Below the pieces are notes generated by a model. That model searched no databases. It saw only the letters and a program-made list of their open reading frames with translations, and was not told the origin of the DNA. Made by a program: the position numbers and the translations under genes. A stretch of 64,000 nucleotides of DNA from Pseudoxanthobacter soli DSM 19599 (GTDB lineage: Bacteria > Pseudomonadota > Alphaproteobacteria > Rhizobiales > Segnochrobactraceae): assembly GCF_900148505.1 (NCBI RefSeq), contig NZ_FRXO01000005.1, positions 62,001 to 126,000 of the forward strand, given 5' to 3'. Below, piece by piece: positions 21,152-29,846 of the stretch. Numbering within the stretch: position 1 is the first letter of the stretch; each line of letters opens with the position of its first letter.

Positions 21152-22263
21152 GCGGTCAGGATACTGACATCGGCGTCGGACCAGCGCAGCGGCACGGGTT
21201 CGCCGATCCCGATTCCACTGCCGAGATCCGGTGTCGGCAACCGCACCTTGACGGTGTGCGGCGAGCCCTCGCCGAGGCGCACCACAAGTTGGGTGGTGGC
21301 GCCGAGAAAAGTGAGGCTCTCCAGCAATCCGGTCATCGAGCGCTGGTCGTCCGCGCTCTTGCCGGCCATGCCGACACAGAAGCTCTCAGGCCGGATGGCG
21401 ATCGAGATGGCATCGGCCGGCGCGGGGCCGCTGAGGGCATGGCTGCCGAGCGGGCTGTGCGCCGCCAGCGACGCGCCGGCCCCTGTCAGTCGAGCCGGCA
21501 AGATGTTGTTCTCCCCGAAAAATTTCGCCACGAACTCGCTGTGCGGGCGGTAATAGATGTCCTTCGGCGTGCCGACCTGCTCGACCTTGCCATGATCCAT
21601 GACCACGATGCGGTCCGACATCGAGATCGCCTCCTCCTGGTCGTGGGTGATGAAGACGAACGTGGTGCGGATGCGCCGCTGCAGCGCCTTGAGGAAATCC
21701 TGCATCGAGCGGCGCAATTCGGCGTCGAGCGCGCCCAGCGGCTCGTCCAGCAGCACCACCCTGGGCTCGCACACAATGGCGCGGGCCAGCGCCACGCGCT
21801 GGCGCTGGCCGCCGCTCAGTTCGGCGGGGTAGCGCGCCGCCTTGTCGGCCAGCTCGACCATGGCCAGCACGTCCGCGACCTTGGCGTCGATTTCCGCCCG
21901 CGGGCGCCGCCGCATCTTCAGGCCATAGCCGACATTCTTCGCCACGCTCATGTGCGGGAAAAGCGCGTAGTCCTGAAACACGGTGTTGAAGGGCCGCTCG
22001 AAGATCGGCATGTCAGTGATGTCGACGCCGTCCAGCAGGATGCGGCCGGTGCTCGGCGGCGTGAAGCCGCCGAGCATACGCAGGATGGTGGTCTTGCCGG
22101 AGCCCGAAGGCCCAAGGATGGTCAGAAACTCGCCATCGCCGATCGTCAGATCGATCGGCTTCAGCACGTTGACCGCCCCATAGGATTTGCCGACCCCGGC
22201 AAGGTGGATGAGGTTGCGGAAGCTCATGCCGGCATCTGCTCCGTTTGACGAGAGGCTGGTCAT
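21148..22263 (-). CDS. ABC transporter ATP-binding protein (PotA-like)
   Basis: A 371-residue importer ATPase: Walker A GPSGSGKTT, signature LSGGQRQRVA, Walker B VVLLDEPLGALD and a C-terminal TOBE_2 domain (AIRPES region and the NILPARLTG segment). This layout is typical of polyamine and related importers. The ATG at 22263 overlaps the substrate-binding protein stop by 4 bp; the long frame above it is a shadow. Confidence 0.93.
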   Translation of the reverse strand: MTSLSSNGADAGMSFRNLIHLAGVGKSYGAVNVLKPIDLTIGDGEFLTILGPSGSGKTTILRMLGGFTPPSTGRILLDGVDITDMPIFERPFNTVFQDYALFPHMSVAKNVGYGLKMRRRPRAEIDAKVADVLAMVELADKAARYPAELSGGQRQRVALARAIVCEPRVVLLDEPLGALDAELRRSMQDFLKALQRRIRTTFVFITHDQEEAISMSDRIVVMDHGKVEQVGTPKDIYYRPHSEFVAKFFGENNILPARLTGAGASLAAHSPLGSHALSGPAPADAISIAIRPESFCVGMAGKSADDQRSMTGLLESLTFLGATTQLVVRLGEGSPHTVKVRLPTPDLGSGIGIGEPVPLRWSDADVSILTA

Positions 22264-23300
22264 TCGACCGGCGTCGCCTTGATCTCGTTCCACAGGTCGA
22301 TGCGTCGCGCGAAATCTTCCGGCGCCTGCAGGAAGACCAGCTTGTCGGCATAGGTCAGGCCGATCGCCTCGTTGGCAGCGGCATTGGTGGTGTTGCCGTA
22401 ACCGGTCTTCTCGCTGATATAGGTGCCGACGTCCTCTTCGAGCATGGCATCGATCCACGCATGGGCAAGGGCGGGGTCGCGGGCGCCGGCGCTGATCGCC
22501 CAGCAGTCGATCCAGCCGATGGCGCCCTCCTTCGGAATGGTCAGTCCGACATCGAGACCCTTCTTGCGCAGCATCGGCGCCTGCGGCTCGCCCATGGACA
22601 TCATCAGGTCGACGCCGCCCTGGGCGAAGATGCTGACCCCGTCGTCGAAGCCGGCATAATAGGTCGAGACGAACCGCTTCTGGTCGAGCAGCTTGGCCTT
22701 GATGCTGGCAAACTGGGCGTCGGTGAGGTTGAAGGGGTCCTTGTAGCCGAGCAGCAGCGCGGTTGTGACGATCGCGTTGTTGGCGTCGTCCATGGCGATG
22801 ATACGCCCCTTGTACTGTTCGTCCCACAGCACGTTCCAGCTGGCCGGCGGCTCGGCGAAAACGGCCTTGTCATAGATCAGCGGGATCGATCCCCACGCGA
22901 ACGGCACGGCGTAGGGCTTGCCGTCGAACACGATGGCGGAGACGTTTCCGAAGGCCGGCAGCAGGTTCTTCGCATTCGGAATCTTGGAAAGATCAACCGG
23001 CTGGATCAGCTTTTCCTGCGTCAGGCGCTTATAGGATGATGTCTCGATGGCGATGACGTCGAAATCCTCGCCCTTCGAGGCGGTCATCTTGGCGAAGATT
23101 TCGTCGACGCTGCCGGTGTAGGTGATCTTCACCTTCGCGCCGGTCTTGGCCTCGAAGGCCTTGACCCACGGCTCGTCCGCATAACCCTCCCAGGTCAGCA
23201 CCCGCAATTCCTTGGGGGCGGCGACTGCAGGCAAAGTGGCGCCGGCCACGAGCAGCCCGGCAAAGCCGGCGACGCCGGCCATGAAGTTGCGTCTGTGCAT
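22260..23300 (-). CDS. Extracellular solute-binding protein (PotD-like)
   Basis: A 346-residue periplasmic binding protein. The N-terminus MHRRNFMAGVAGFAGLLVAG looks like a twin-arginine-type signal ending AVAA, followed by ELRVLTWEGYAD, typical of the spermidine/putrescine-binding family. The ligand is not certain; relatives bind polyamines, opines and other small cations. It lies 35 bp downstream of the aminotransferase gene in the same operon. Confidence 0.9.
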   Translation of the reverse strand: MHRRNFMAGVAGFAGLLVAGATLPAVAAPKELRVLTWEGYADEPWVKAFEAKTGAKVKITYTGSVDEIFAKMTASKGEDFDVIAIETSSYKRLTQEKLIQPVDLSKIPNAKNLLPAFGNVSAIVFDGKPYAVPFAWGSIPLIYDKAVFAEPPASWNVLWDEQYKGRIIAMDDANNAIVTTALLLGYKDPFNLTDAQFASIKAKLLDQKRFVSTYYAGFDDGVSIFAQGGVDLMMSMGEPQAPMLRKKGLDVGLTIPKEGAIGWIDCWAISAGARDPALAHAWIDAMLEEDVGTYISEKTGYGNTTNAAANEAIGLTYADKLVFLQAPEDFARRIDLWNEIKATPVE

Positions 23301-23335
23301 GGAATTGATCCTCTGGAATGTTCTGATTGGGCCGC

Positions 23336-24271
23336 CTATGCGGCGGTCGTCGTTTTGGCGGCGGCGTAGTTCACCTCGGTCCGGTGCCAGCCCTCGGCGT
23401 GTTTCTGCCAGTAGAGCGCCTTCAGCCTCAGGCTGACCGGCCCGGGAGCGTCGTTGTTCATGATGTGGCCGTCGACCCGCGCCACAGGCATGACGCCGCC
23501 TGCGGTCGTCGTGCAGAACACCTCGTCGGCCTGCAGCAGGTCCTCATGGCGCAGCGGCGCGATGCGGGCCGGCAGGCCGATTATCGCGCAGAGATCGAGG
23601 ACCGAGCGGCGGGTGATGCCCTCGAGGGCGCCGCGGTCCGGCGTGAGCACCTCGCCGTCGCGAACCATGAACACGTTGAAGCCCGGCCCTTCGGTGACGA
23701 AGCCGTCAGAGTCGAGCAGCACGGCGGTGTCGGCCCCTGCATCGTGCGCCTCGAACAGGCCGCGCGTCAGGTCGCCCCAATGATAGTTCTTCACCGTCGG
23801 GTCGATCGACGCGGCCGCAATGCGCGGCACGCTGGCGACATGGAGGTGCGCGCCGCGGGCCTGGACGTCGAGCGGAATGACGTCGATCCACGGAATGGCG
23901 TAGGCGGTGAAGAGGTTCTCGCAATCCGCCGGCCGGCGTGAGCCGAAGATGCGCGGGCGGCCGCGGGTGCAGACCATCGCGACATAGGCGTCACGCAGGC
24001 CGGAGAGCGCCACGCAACGCTCGAGTATCGCCGCGATCTCGGCGCGGCTGTGCGGTGGTGTCAGCCGGCACGCTGCGAGCGAGCGCTCGAAGCGGTCGAG
24101 ATGGTCGTCGAGCCGGAAAAAGCCGCCGTCGCGCACATGCACCACGTCATAGGTCACGTCCGACCGGGTGAAGCCCCAATCGAGGATCGAAAGCCGTGCC
24201 TCGGACGCCTGAACGTAACGGCCTTCGACGAAGGCGGCGCCCTGAGAGAAGTCGGGAAGGTCGGCGGTCAT
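23336..24271 (-). CDS. Class IV PLP-dependent aminotransferase
   Basis: A 311-residue enzyme of the branched-chain/D-amino acid aminotransferase (class IV) fold. The PLP lysine is K161 in DPTVKNYHWGDL, and VTEGPGFNVFMV and LEGITRRSVLDL are the conserved cofactor-binding segments. It should transfer amino groups from an amino acid or amine-derived substrate. It is the first gene of the importer operon, so its substrate is probably what the transporter brings in (inference). The ATG at 24271 gives the family-like start. Confidence 0.9.
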   Translation of the reverse strand: MTADLPDFSQGAAFVEGRYVQASEARLSILDWGFTRSDVTYDVVHVRDGGFFRLDDHLDRFERSLAACRLTPPHSRAEIAAILERCVALSGLRDAYVAMVCTRGRPRIFGSRRPADCENLFTAYAIPWIDVIPLDVQARGAHLHVASVPRIAAASIDPTVKNYHWGDLTRGLFEAHDAGADTAVLLDSDGFVTEGPGFNVFMVRDGEVLTPDRGALEGITRRSVLDLCAIIGLPARIAPLRHEDLLQADEVFCTTTAGGVMPVARVDGHIMNNDAPGPVSLRLKALYWQKHAEGWHRTEVNYAAAKTTTAA

Positions 24272-24325
24272 GCCATCGATATCCTGCGGTGTCTGCGGTG
24301 GACGTGTCGGATGATGCCGGGGAGA

Positions 24326-24377
24326 TATCCGATTGGCAACAAAAATTTCGGATAAGAAAAATAATTTGACATATCCG
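24326..24377. promoter_or_regulatory. Regularly spaced TATCCG/CGGATA operator array
   Basis: TATCCG (24326–24331), CGGATA (24349–24354) and TATCCG (24372–24377) alternate in orientation with exactly 17 nt between each, a 23-bp period. They lie in the 157-bp divergent region between the aminotransferase and aldo/keto reductase genes. This looks like a regulator-binding array able to control both operons; the XRE-cupin protein is the nearest candidate. A TTGACA hexamer at 24366–24371 overlaps the array. Confidence 0.55.
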
Positions 24378-24428
24378 CAATTGACGGCGACATCTGGCAC
24401 CGACGCAACGCGATCCACGGGAACCTGC

Positions 24429-25415
24429 ATGCCCCTCGCGACTGAAACAGAACGCCTCGGCCCAACCGGGCTCCGCATCACCCGACTGGGGCTCGGCACG
24501 GCGCCGCTGGGCGGCCTCTACGAACCCGTGAGCGACGAGGCCGCAGAAGCGACGATCGCCCGGGCCTGGGACCTCGGGCTGCGCTTCTTCGACACGGCTC
24601 CGCAATATGGCAACGGGCTCTCCGAGCGCCGGCTGGGTGCCTTTCTCGCGGGCAAGCCGCGTGAGAGCTATGTGCTCTGCACCAAGGTCGGAAGGCTCCT
24701 GCGCCGCCCGGCGCGGCCGGTGGGCGAGGATGCCTATTACAAGGGAACGCCGCCGGAGCGGCCCGTCTTCGATTTCAGCTATGACGGGGTGATGCGCTCG
24801 TTCGAGGAGAGCCTGGAGCGGCTCGGTACGGGTCGGATCGACGTTCTGCACATCCACGATCCCGACGATCACTATGATGAGGCGGTGGCCGGTGCTTACC
24901 GCGCGCTCGACCGGTTGCGCAGCGACGGCGTCATCGGCGCGGTCGGCGCCGGCATGAACCAGAGCGAGATGCTGGCCAGCTTCGCCCGTGCCGGCCGCTT
25001 CGATTGCTTCCTGCTCGCCGGCCGCTACACGCTGCTGGAGCAGGGAGCCGTCAAGGACTTCTTGCCGTTGTGCCAGCAGCAGGGCGTCGGCGTCATCATC
25101 GGCGGCGTCTACAATAGCGGAATATTGGCGAACCCCGCGCTTGGGGCCAAGTTCAACTATGTCGACGCCGACCCGGCTCTCATCGCCCGGGCGCTCGATC
25201 TTGAAGCGGTCTGTGCCCGCCACGGCGTCCCCCTGAAGGCCGCCGCGATCCAGTTCCCCGCCGCCCATCCGGCGGTCGCATCCATCCTCACCGGCGCCCG
25301 CAACGCGGCCGAGATCGACGAGAACGAAGCTCTGTTCCGCCATCCCATACCGGCGGCGTTGTGGGAAGAACTGCGCGCGCTAGGCCTGATCGACCCGGCG
25401 GCGCCAACGCCATGA
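24429..25415 (+). CDS. Aldo/keto reductase (aldose 1-dehydrogenase, L-fucose dehydrogenase type)
   Basis: A 328-residue NAD(P)-dependent oxidoreductase. It shows the AKR pattern: DTAPQYGNGLSERRLG with the catalytic Tyr, CTKVGRLL with the Lys, and DVLHIHDPDD with the His. Relatives are D-threo-aldose/L-fucose 1-dehydrogenases that oxidise the sugar to its lactone. It is the first gene of the rightward operon and overlaps the lactonase gene by 4 bp, supporting oxidation followed by lactone opening. Confidence 0.9.
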   Translation: MPLATETERLGPTGLRITRLGLGTAPLGGLYEPVSDEAAEATIARAWDLGLRFFDTAPQYGNGLSERRLGAFLAGKPRESYVLCTKVGRLLRRPARPVGEDAYYKGTPPERPVFDFSYDGVMRSFEESLERLGTGRIDVLHIHDPDDHYDEAVAGAYRALDRLRSDGVIGAVGAGMNQSEMLASFARAGRFDCFLLAGRYTLLEQGAVKDFLPLCQQQGVGVIIGGVYNSGILANPALGAKFNYVDADPALIARALDLEAVCARHGVPLKAAAIQFPAAHPAVASILTGARNAAEIDENEALFRHPIPAALWEELRALGLIDPAAPTP

Positions 25416-26308
25416 GCGCCGCATCGCCCCTCGTCATCGATGCCCATCAGCATTTCTGGGATCCATCGCGGGCCAGCTACCCGTGGATGGCGGGCGAGGC
25501 GATGGCGCCGCTGCGCCGGCCCTATGTGCCTGGCGACCTGGCGCCGCTGCTCGCCGCTGCGGGGGTCGACGCCACCCTCCTCGTGCAGTGCCGTCACGAG
25601 GCGGCCGAGACCGAGGAGTTCCTGGCCCTTGCGGCGGCCACGCCTTTCGTCGTTGGCGTCGTTGGCTGGGTCGATCTTGAAGGACCCGATGTCGCCGGCG
25701 ACATTGCCCGGTTGCGGACCCTGCCGGGCGGCGACCGCCTGGTCGGTCTGCGTCACAATGTGCACGACGAGCCTGATCCTGAATGGCTGGAGCGCGCGGA
25801 CGTGTGGCGCGGGCTGGAGGCGGTGTTCGCCGCAGGACTCACGTTCGACCTGCTGGTGCGTTCCCGCGAGCTTCCCGCTGCGATCGCCTGTGTCCGCCAG
25901 TTCCCCGGAGGGCGTTTCGTGCTCGATCACATGGCGAAGCCGCCCATCGCGCGTGGCTTCGATGCGCTGTGGGCGGATCGCTTCAGGCAGATCGCAGCGT
26001 TCGGCAATGTCCGGTGCAAAATCTCGGGCCTGGTGACCGAGGCGACGTGGGCCGACCATTCGCCAGCGACGTTCGAGCCCTATCTGGCCCTCGCGCGCGA
26101 CGCCTTCGGTGCGCGACGGCTCATCTTCGGCTCCGACTGGCCGGTGGCGACCCTCGCGGCCGACTATGCCACGGTCAAGGACATCGCCGCCCGATGCTTC
26201 CACGACGATCCTGACGCCGCGAAAGGCCTGTTCGCCGACAATGCGATCGCCGCCTATCGCCTCGAATCCCGGCTTCGCACCCCTCCCTGCAGCGAGACAT
26301 CCCCATGA
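25412..26308 (+). CDS. Amidohydrolase family 2 protein, likely L-fuconolactonase
   Basis: A 298-residue TIM-barrel metal-dependent hydrolase: DAHQHFWDP (metal HxH), FVLDHMAKP, and the terminal Asp in LIFGSDWPV. Family members in fucose clusters hydrolyse L-fucono-1,5-lactone to L-fuconate. It overlaps the upstream and downstream genes by 4 bp each, placing it inside a tightly coupled operon. Confidence 0.88.
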   Translation: MSAASPLVIDAHQHFWDPSRASYPWMAGEAMAPLRRPYVPGDLAPLLAAAGVDATLLVQCRHEAAETEEFLALAAATPFVVGVVGWVDLEGPDVAGDIARLRTLPGGDRLVGLRHNVHDEPDPEWLERADVWRGLEAVFAAGLTFDLLVRSRELPAAIACVRQFPGGRFVLDHMAKPPIARGFDALWADRFRQIAAFGNVRCKISGLVTEATWADHSPATFEPYLALARDAFGARRLIFGSDWPVATLAADYATVKDIAARCFHDDPDAAKGLFADNAIAAYRLESRLRTPPCSETSP

Positions 26309-26892
26309 CCAACGTCGATCTCGGCACTGGCCGTTGGCTCAACGAGCCGGCCCGCTGGTCCATTGCCTCCGGCACCCTGCATCTGGCGACGGATGCGGCG
26401 ACCGATTTCTGGCGTGAAACCCATTACGGCTTCATCCGCGACAACGGCCATTTTCTCGGCTTTACGACCGGCGAGGCATTCACCGCGGAAGTTCGGGTCA
26501 AGGGCGAGTACCCCTCACTCTACGACCAGGCCGGCCTGATGGTGCGGATCGACGAAACGCGATGGGTCAAGGCGGGGGTCGAGTTCTCCGATGGCCAGCT
26601 CAATCTCAGCGTGGTGGTCACCGACGGCCGCTCCGACTGGTCGGTGACGCGGCCGGATGGAGATGTCACCGACGTGCGATTGCGCCTCACTGTGAAGGGC
26701 GGTGCCCTACGGGTGCAGGCCTCCACCGACGGCACGATATGGCCGCTGCTGCGCCTCGCTCCGTTTCCGGCGGCGCCCACCTATCAGGTCGGGCCGATGG
26801 CCTGCACGCCGGAACGAGCCGGTCTGGAAATCGCCTTTTCGGATTTCCGCATTCTGCCGCCGACCGAGCGCGACCTGCACGACCTTTCATGA
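26305..26892 (+). CDS. DUF1349 domain protein
   Basis: A 195-residue protein with a single concanavalin-like beta-sandwich DUF1349 domain (DFWRETHYGFIRDNGH ... YDQAGLMVRIDETRWVKAGVEF ... LEIAFSDFRI). There is no signal peptide, so it is cytoplasmic. Related domains bind carbohydrates. It lies inside the fucose-type operon, between lactonase and mutarotase, but has no defined step in the known pathway. Confidence 0.85.
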   Translation: MTNVDLGTGRWLNEPARWSIASGTLHLATDAATDFWRETHYGFIRDNGHFLGFTTGEAFTAEVRVKGEYPSLYDQAGLMVRIDETRWVKAGVEFSDGQLNLSVVVTDGRSDWSVTRPDGDVTDVRLRLTVKGGALRVQASTDGTIWPLLRLAPFPAAPTYQVGPMACTPERAGLEIAFSDFRILPPTERDLHDLS

Positions 26893-26914
26893 CCACAACA
26901 ACCAGGCGGACACC

Positions 26915-27343
26915 ATGCTGATCGGCATCGACCCGATACTGAATCCGGACATTCTCCATGCCTTGCGCGCGATGGGCCACGGCGACGAAGTCGTCATCGC
27001 CGATGGCAGCTTCCCCGCCGAAACCGTGGCGCGCCGGCTGGTGCGCATGGAAGCGAGCGACATGCCGCGCATGCTGCGCGCGGTCTTGAGCGTGCTCCCG
27101 ATCGATGAATCCGAGCCCGACCCGGTGCTGGGCATGGAGGTCATCGGCGAGCCCGACACCTTGATGCCCGCGCACCGGGAGATCGCCACCATTCTCGGCG
27201 AGGTGACGGGCGGCGCCGTCAGTCTCAAGCGCATCGAACGCTACGCCTTCTACGAGCGCGCGAAGCAGGCCTTCGCGGTGATCGCGACGGGAGAGCGACT
27301 GTTCTACGGCAACGTCATCATCCGCAAGGGAACGGTGGCCTGA
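26915..27343 (+). CDS. fucU: RbsD/FucU-family sugar mutarotase
   Basis: A 142-residue protein with the FucU fold: LNPDILHALRAMGHGDEVVIADGSFPA near the N-terminus (catalytic His region, read in parts) and FYGNVIIRKGTVA at the C-terminus. FucU interconverts alpha- and beta-L-fucose. Its presence is the strongest clue that the operon acts on fucose or a close 6-deoxy sugar. The ATG at 26915 fits the family start. Confidence 0.92.
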   Translation: MLIGIDPILNPDILHALRAMGHGDEVVIADGSFPAETVARRLVRMEASDMPRMLRAVLSVLPIDESEPDPVLGMEVIGEPDTLMPAHREIATILGEVTGGAVSLKRIERYAFYERAKQAFAVIATGERLFYGNVIIRKGTVA

Positions 27344-27377
27344 TCTCGCGGGCTGCCGGACATCTGGAGTCAATGAC

Positions 27378-28223
27378 TTGAAACTGTTGCGTTACGGTCC
27401 GGCCGGCCAGGAGCGTCCCGGCTTGCTAGATGGCGAAGGCCTCATACGGGATCTCTCGTCCGTTGTTCCCGACATATCGGGTAAGACGCTGTCGCGCGCG
27501 GGTATCGAGGCCTTGAGGCGCCTCGATACCGCCGCGTTGCCGCTGGTTGCGGATCCTGTGCGGATTGGTCCCTGCGTCGCCGGCGTCGGCAACTTCATCG
27601 CCGTCGGGCTCAACTATGCCGACCATGCCCGCGAGAGCGGCCTGCCCATTCCAGCCGAGCCGGTGCTGTTCAACAAGGCGCCGTCTTCAATCTCCGGGCC
27701 GAACGATCCGATCGTCGTGCCGCCGGGATCGAGCAAGCTCGATTGGGAGGTGGAGATCGCGATGGTCATCGGCGAGGCCGCCTATGATCTCCCTGAAGCT
27801 GACGCGCCGGATGTCATCGCCGGCTATTGCGTCTGCCACGATGTTTCCGAGCGTGCCTTCCAGAACGAGCGCGGCGGGCAGTGGACAAAGGGCAAGAGCA
27901 GCCCGGGCTTCGGCCCGCTCGGTCCCTATCTGGTCACGGCGGACGCCATCGCCGAGCCGCAGGACCTGACCCTCTGGCTCGACGTCAACGGCGTGCGGAT
28001 GCAGTCGGGCTCCACCGCCACCATGATCTTCGGGCTCCATTTTCTCGTGTCCTACATCTCGCGCTTCATGCGGCTCGAACCGGGAGACGTCATCACAACC
28101 GGCACGCCGCCCGGCGTCGGCATGGGGCGGCATCCTCCGCGCTATCTGAAGGCCGGCGACCGCGTCGAACTCGGCATTACCGGGCTCGGCACCCAGCGTC
28201 AGCAGGTGCTGGCCCATGGTTGA
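27378..28223 (+). CDS. Fumarylacetoacetate hydrolase family protein
   Basis: A 281-residue FAH-fold enzyme: FIAVGLNYADHARESG, FNKAPSSISGPNDPIVVP, and the metal ligands in DWEVEIAMVIGE. Relatives in fucose and rhamnose pathways cleave 2,4-diketo-3-deoxy-L-fuconate to pyruvate and lactate, or act as lyases. The start is a TTG at 27378, which matches the family N-terminus MKLLRYG. It overlaps the next gene by 8 bp. Confidence 0.9.
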   Translation: MKLLRYGPAGQERPGLLDGEGLIRDLSSVVPDISGKTLSRAGIEALRRLDTAALPLVADPVRIGPCVAGVGNFIAVGLNYADHARESGLPIPAEPVLFNKAPSSISGPNDPIVVPPGSSKLDWEVEIAMVIGEAAYDLPEADAPDVIAGYCVCHDVSERAFQNERGGQWTKGKSSPGFGPLGPYLVTADAIAEPQDLTLWLDVNGVRMQSGSTATMIFGLHFLVSYISRFMRLEPGDVITTGTPPGVGMGRHPPRYLKAGDRVELGITGLGTQRQQVLAHG

Positions 28224-29757
28224 GCCCGACATCATGGTGCGGCCGGCGCCGCGCAGCGTTCGGATGGATCCGGACGACAATCTCATCGTCGCGGTCGACG
28301 CCATCGAGCGCGGCGTCGCGGCGGGGGGCATCGTCGCTGCCGATCGCATCCCGCGCGGCCACAAAATGGCGGTGGCAGCGATCGAGGCCGGCGCGCCGAT
28401 CGTCAAATTCGGCCAGATCATCGGCTTCGCCACCGTCGCCATCGCGCCCGGCACCTGGCTGCACGAGCACAATGTCGGTCTCAGGGATTTCGAGCGCAAC
28501 TCCCGACCGGCCATTGACCCAACCGGCCGGCCGCCAGCCGCCATCGAGCCGCCGGTCACCTTCGCGGGCTTCCGCCGCCCGGACGGCCGGGTCGGCACCC
28601 GCAACTATGTCGGCATATTAAGCTCGGTGAACTGCTCGGCCACCGCGGCACGGTTCATGGCGGAGGAGATCGTCCGCTCCGGGGTGCTGGCCGATTTTCC
28701 CAATATAGACGGCGTCGTTCCGCTGGTTCACGGCACCGGATGCGCCATGGACACCGAGGGCGAAGGCTTCGAGGTGCTGAAACGCACCCAGTGGGGCTAT
28801 GCCGCGAACCCGAACATGGCCGCTGTCATTATGGTCGGCCTTGGCTGCGAGGCCTTCCAGATCGACCGCTGGAAGCAGGCCTATGGCATTGTCGAGAGCG
28901 ACCGCTTCCGCAGCCTGACCATTCAGCAGACCGGCGGCACGCGGAAGACCGTGGAAGCCGGCGTCGCTGCCATCCAGGACCTGCTGCCGCTCGCCAATCA
29001 GGCGCGGCGCGAGCAGGTGCCGGCATCGCATCTGATGCTGGCGCTGCAATGTGGCGGCTCGGACGGCTATTCCGGCATGACCGCCAACCCGGCGCTGGGC
29101 ATTGCCGCCGATCTGCTGGTTGCCCACGGCGGCACTGCGATCCTCTCCGAGACGCCGGAGATCTACGGGGCCGAGCATCTGCTGATACAGCGCGCGGCAA
29201 GCCCCGAGATCGGCGAGCGGCTGATCGGACTGATCCGCTGGTGGGAGGATTATGCCGCCCGCCATCGCGGCGTGATGAACAACAATCCGTCCCCCGGCAA
29301 CAAAGCGGGCGGGCTCACCACCATTCTGGAGAAGTCGCTCGGGGCGATCGCCAAAGGCGGCAGTTCTCCGCTGGCCGGCGTCTATCGTTATGCCGAGCCG
29401 ATCACCCGGAAGGGGCTGGTGTTCATGGATACGCCCGGCTTCGATCCGGTCGCCGCCACGGGCCAGATCGCCGGAGGCGCCAATGTGCTCGCCTTCACCA
29501 CCGGGCGCGGTTCCGCCTTCGGCTCAAAGCCGACGCCCTCGATCAAGCTGGCGACCAATACGCCGATGTATATGCGGATGGTCGACGATATGGATGTCAA
29601 TTGCGGCGACATCCTTGACGGCGTGTCGATCAAGCAGAAGGGCCGAGAGATCTTCGAGCAGATTCTGGAGGTTGCCTCAGGCCGCCGCACCAAATCCGAA
29701 ATGCTCGGTTATGGCGACCATGAATTCGTGCCCTGGCAGATCGGCGCGACCATGTAG
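28216..29757 (+). CDS. UxaA-family altronate/galactarate-type dehydratase
   Basis: A 513-residue protein combining an N-terminal SAF domain (about residues 10–90, ending EHNVGLRDFER) with the C-terminal UxaA lyase part (GRVGTRNYVGILSSVNCSAT ... VPLVHGTGC ... GLGCEAFQ ... CGGSDGYSG). It dehydrates sugar acids. In this operon it is the likely L-fuconate dehydratase in place of the enolase-superfamily enzyme of the textbook pathway. UxaA-like genes also occur in the Campylobacter fucose cluster. Confidence 0.92.
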   Translation: MVEPDIMVRPAPRSVRMDPDDNLIVAVDAIERGVAAGGIVAADRIPRGHKMAVAAIEAGAPIVKFGQIIGFATVAIAPGTWLHEHNVGLRDFERNSRPAIDPTGRPPAAIEPPVTFAGFRRPDGRVGTRNYVGILSSVNCSATAARFMAEEIVRSGVLADFPNIDGVVPLVHGTGCAMDTEGEGFEVLKRTQWGYAANPNMAAVIMVGLGCEAFQIDRWKQAYGIVESDRFRSLTIQQTGGTRKTVEAGVAAIQDLLPLANQARREQVPASHLMLALQCGGSDGYSGMTANPALGIAADLLVAHGGTAILSETPEIYGAEHLLIQRAASPEIGERLIGLIRWWEDYAARHRGVMNNNPSPGNKAGGLTTILEKSLGAIAKGGSSPLAGVYRYAEPITRKGLVFMDTPGFDPVAATGQIAGGANVLAFTTGRGSAFGSKPTPSIKLATNTPMYMRMVDDMDVNCGDILDGVSIKQKGREIFEQILEVASGRRTKSEMLGYGDHEFVPWQIGATM

Positions 29758-29846
29758 GCGGGGGCATGCGTCAAACGCCTCCTCGCCCGTCGCTCAGGAC
29801 GATTTGCTTTGCGATCGGTCATGACCAGAACTTGTCATGGCCCGTG

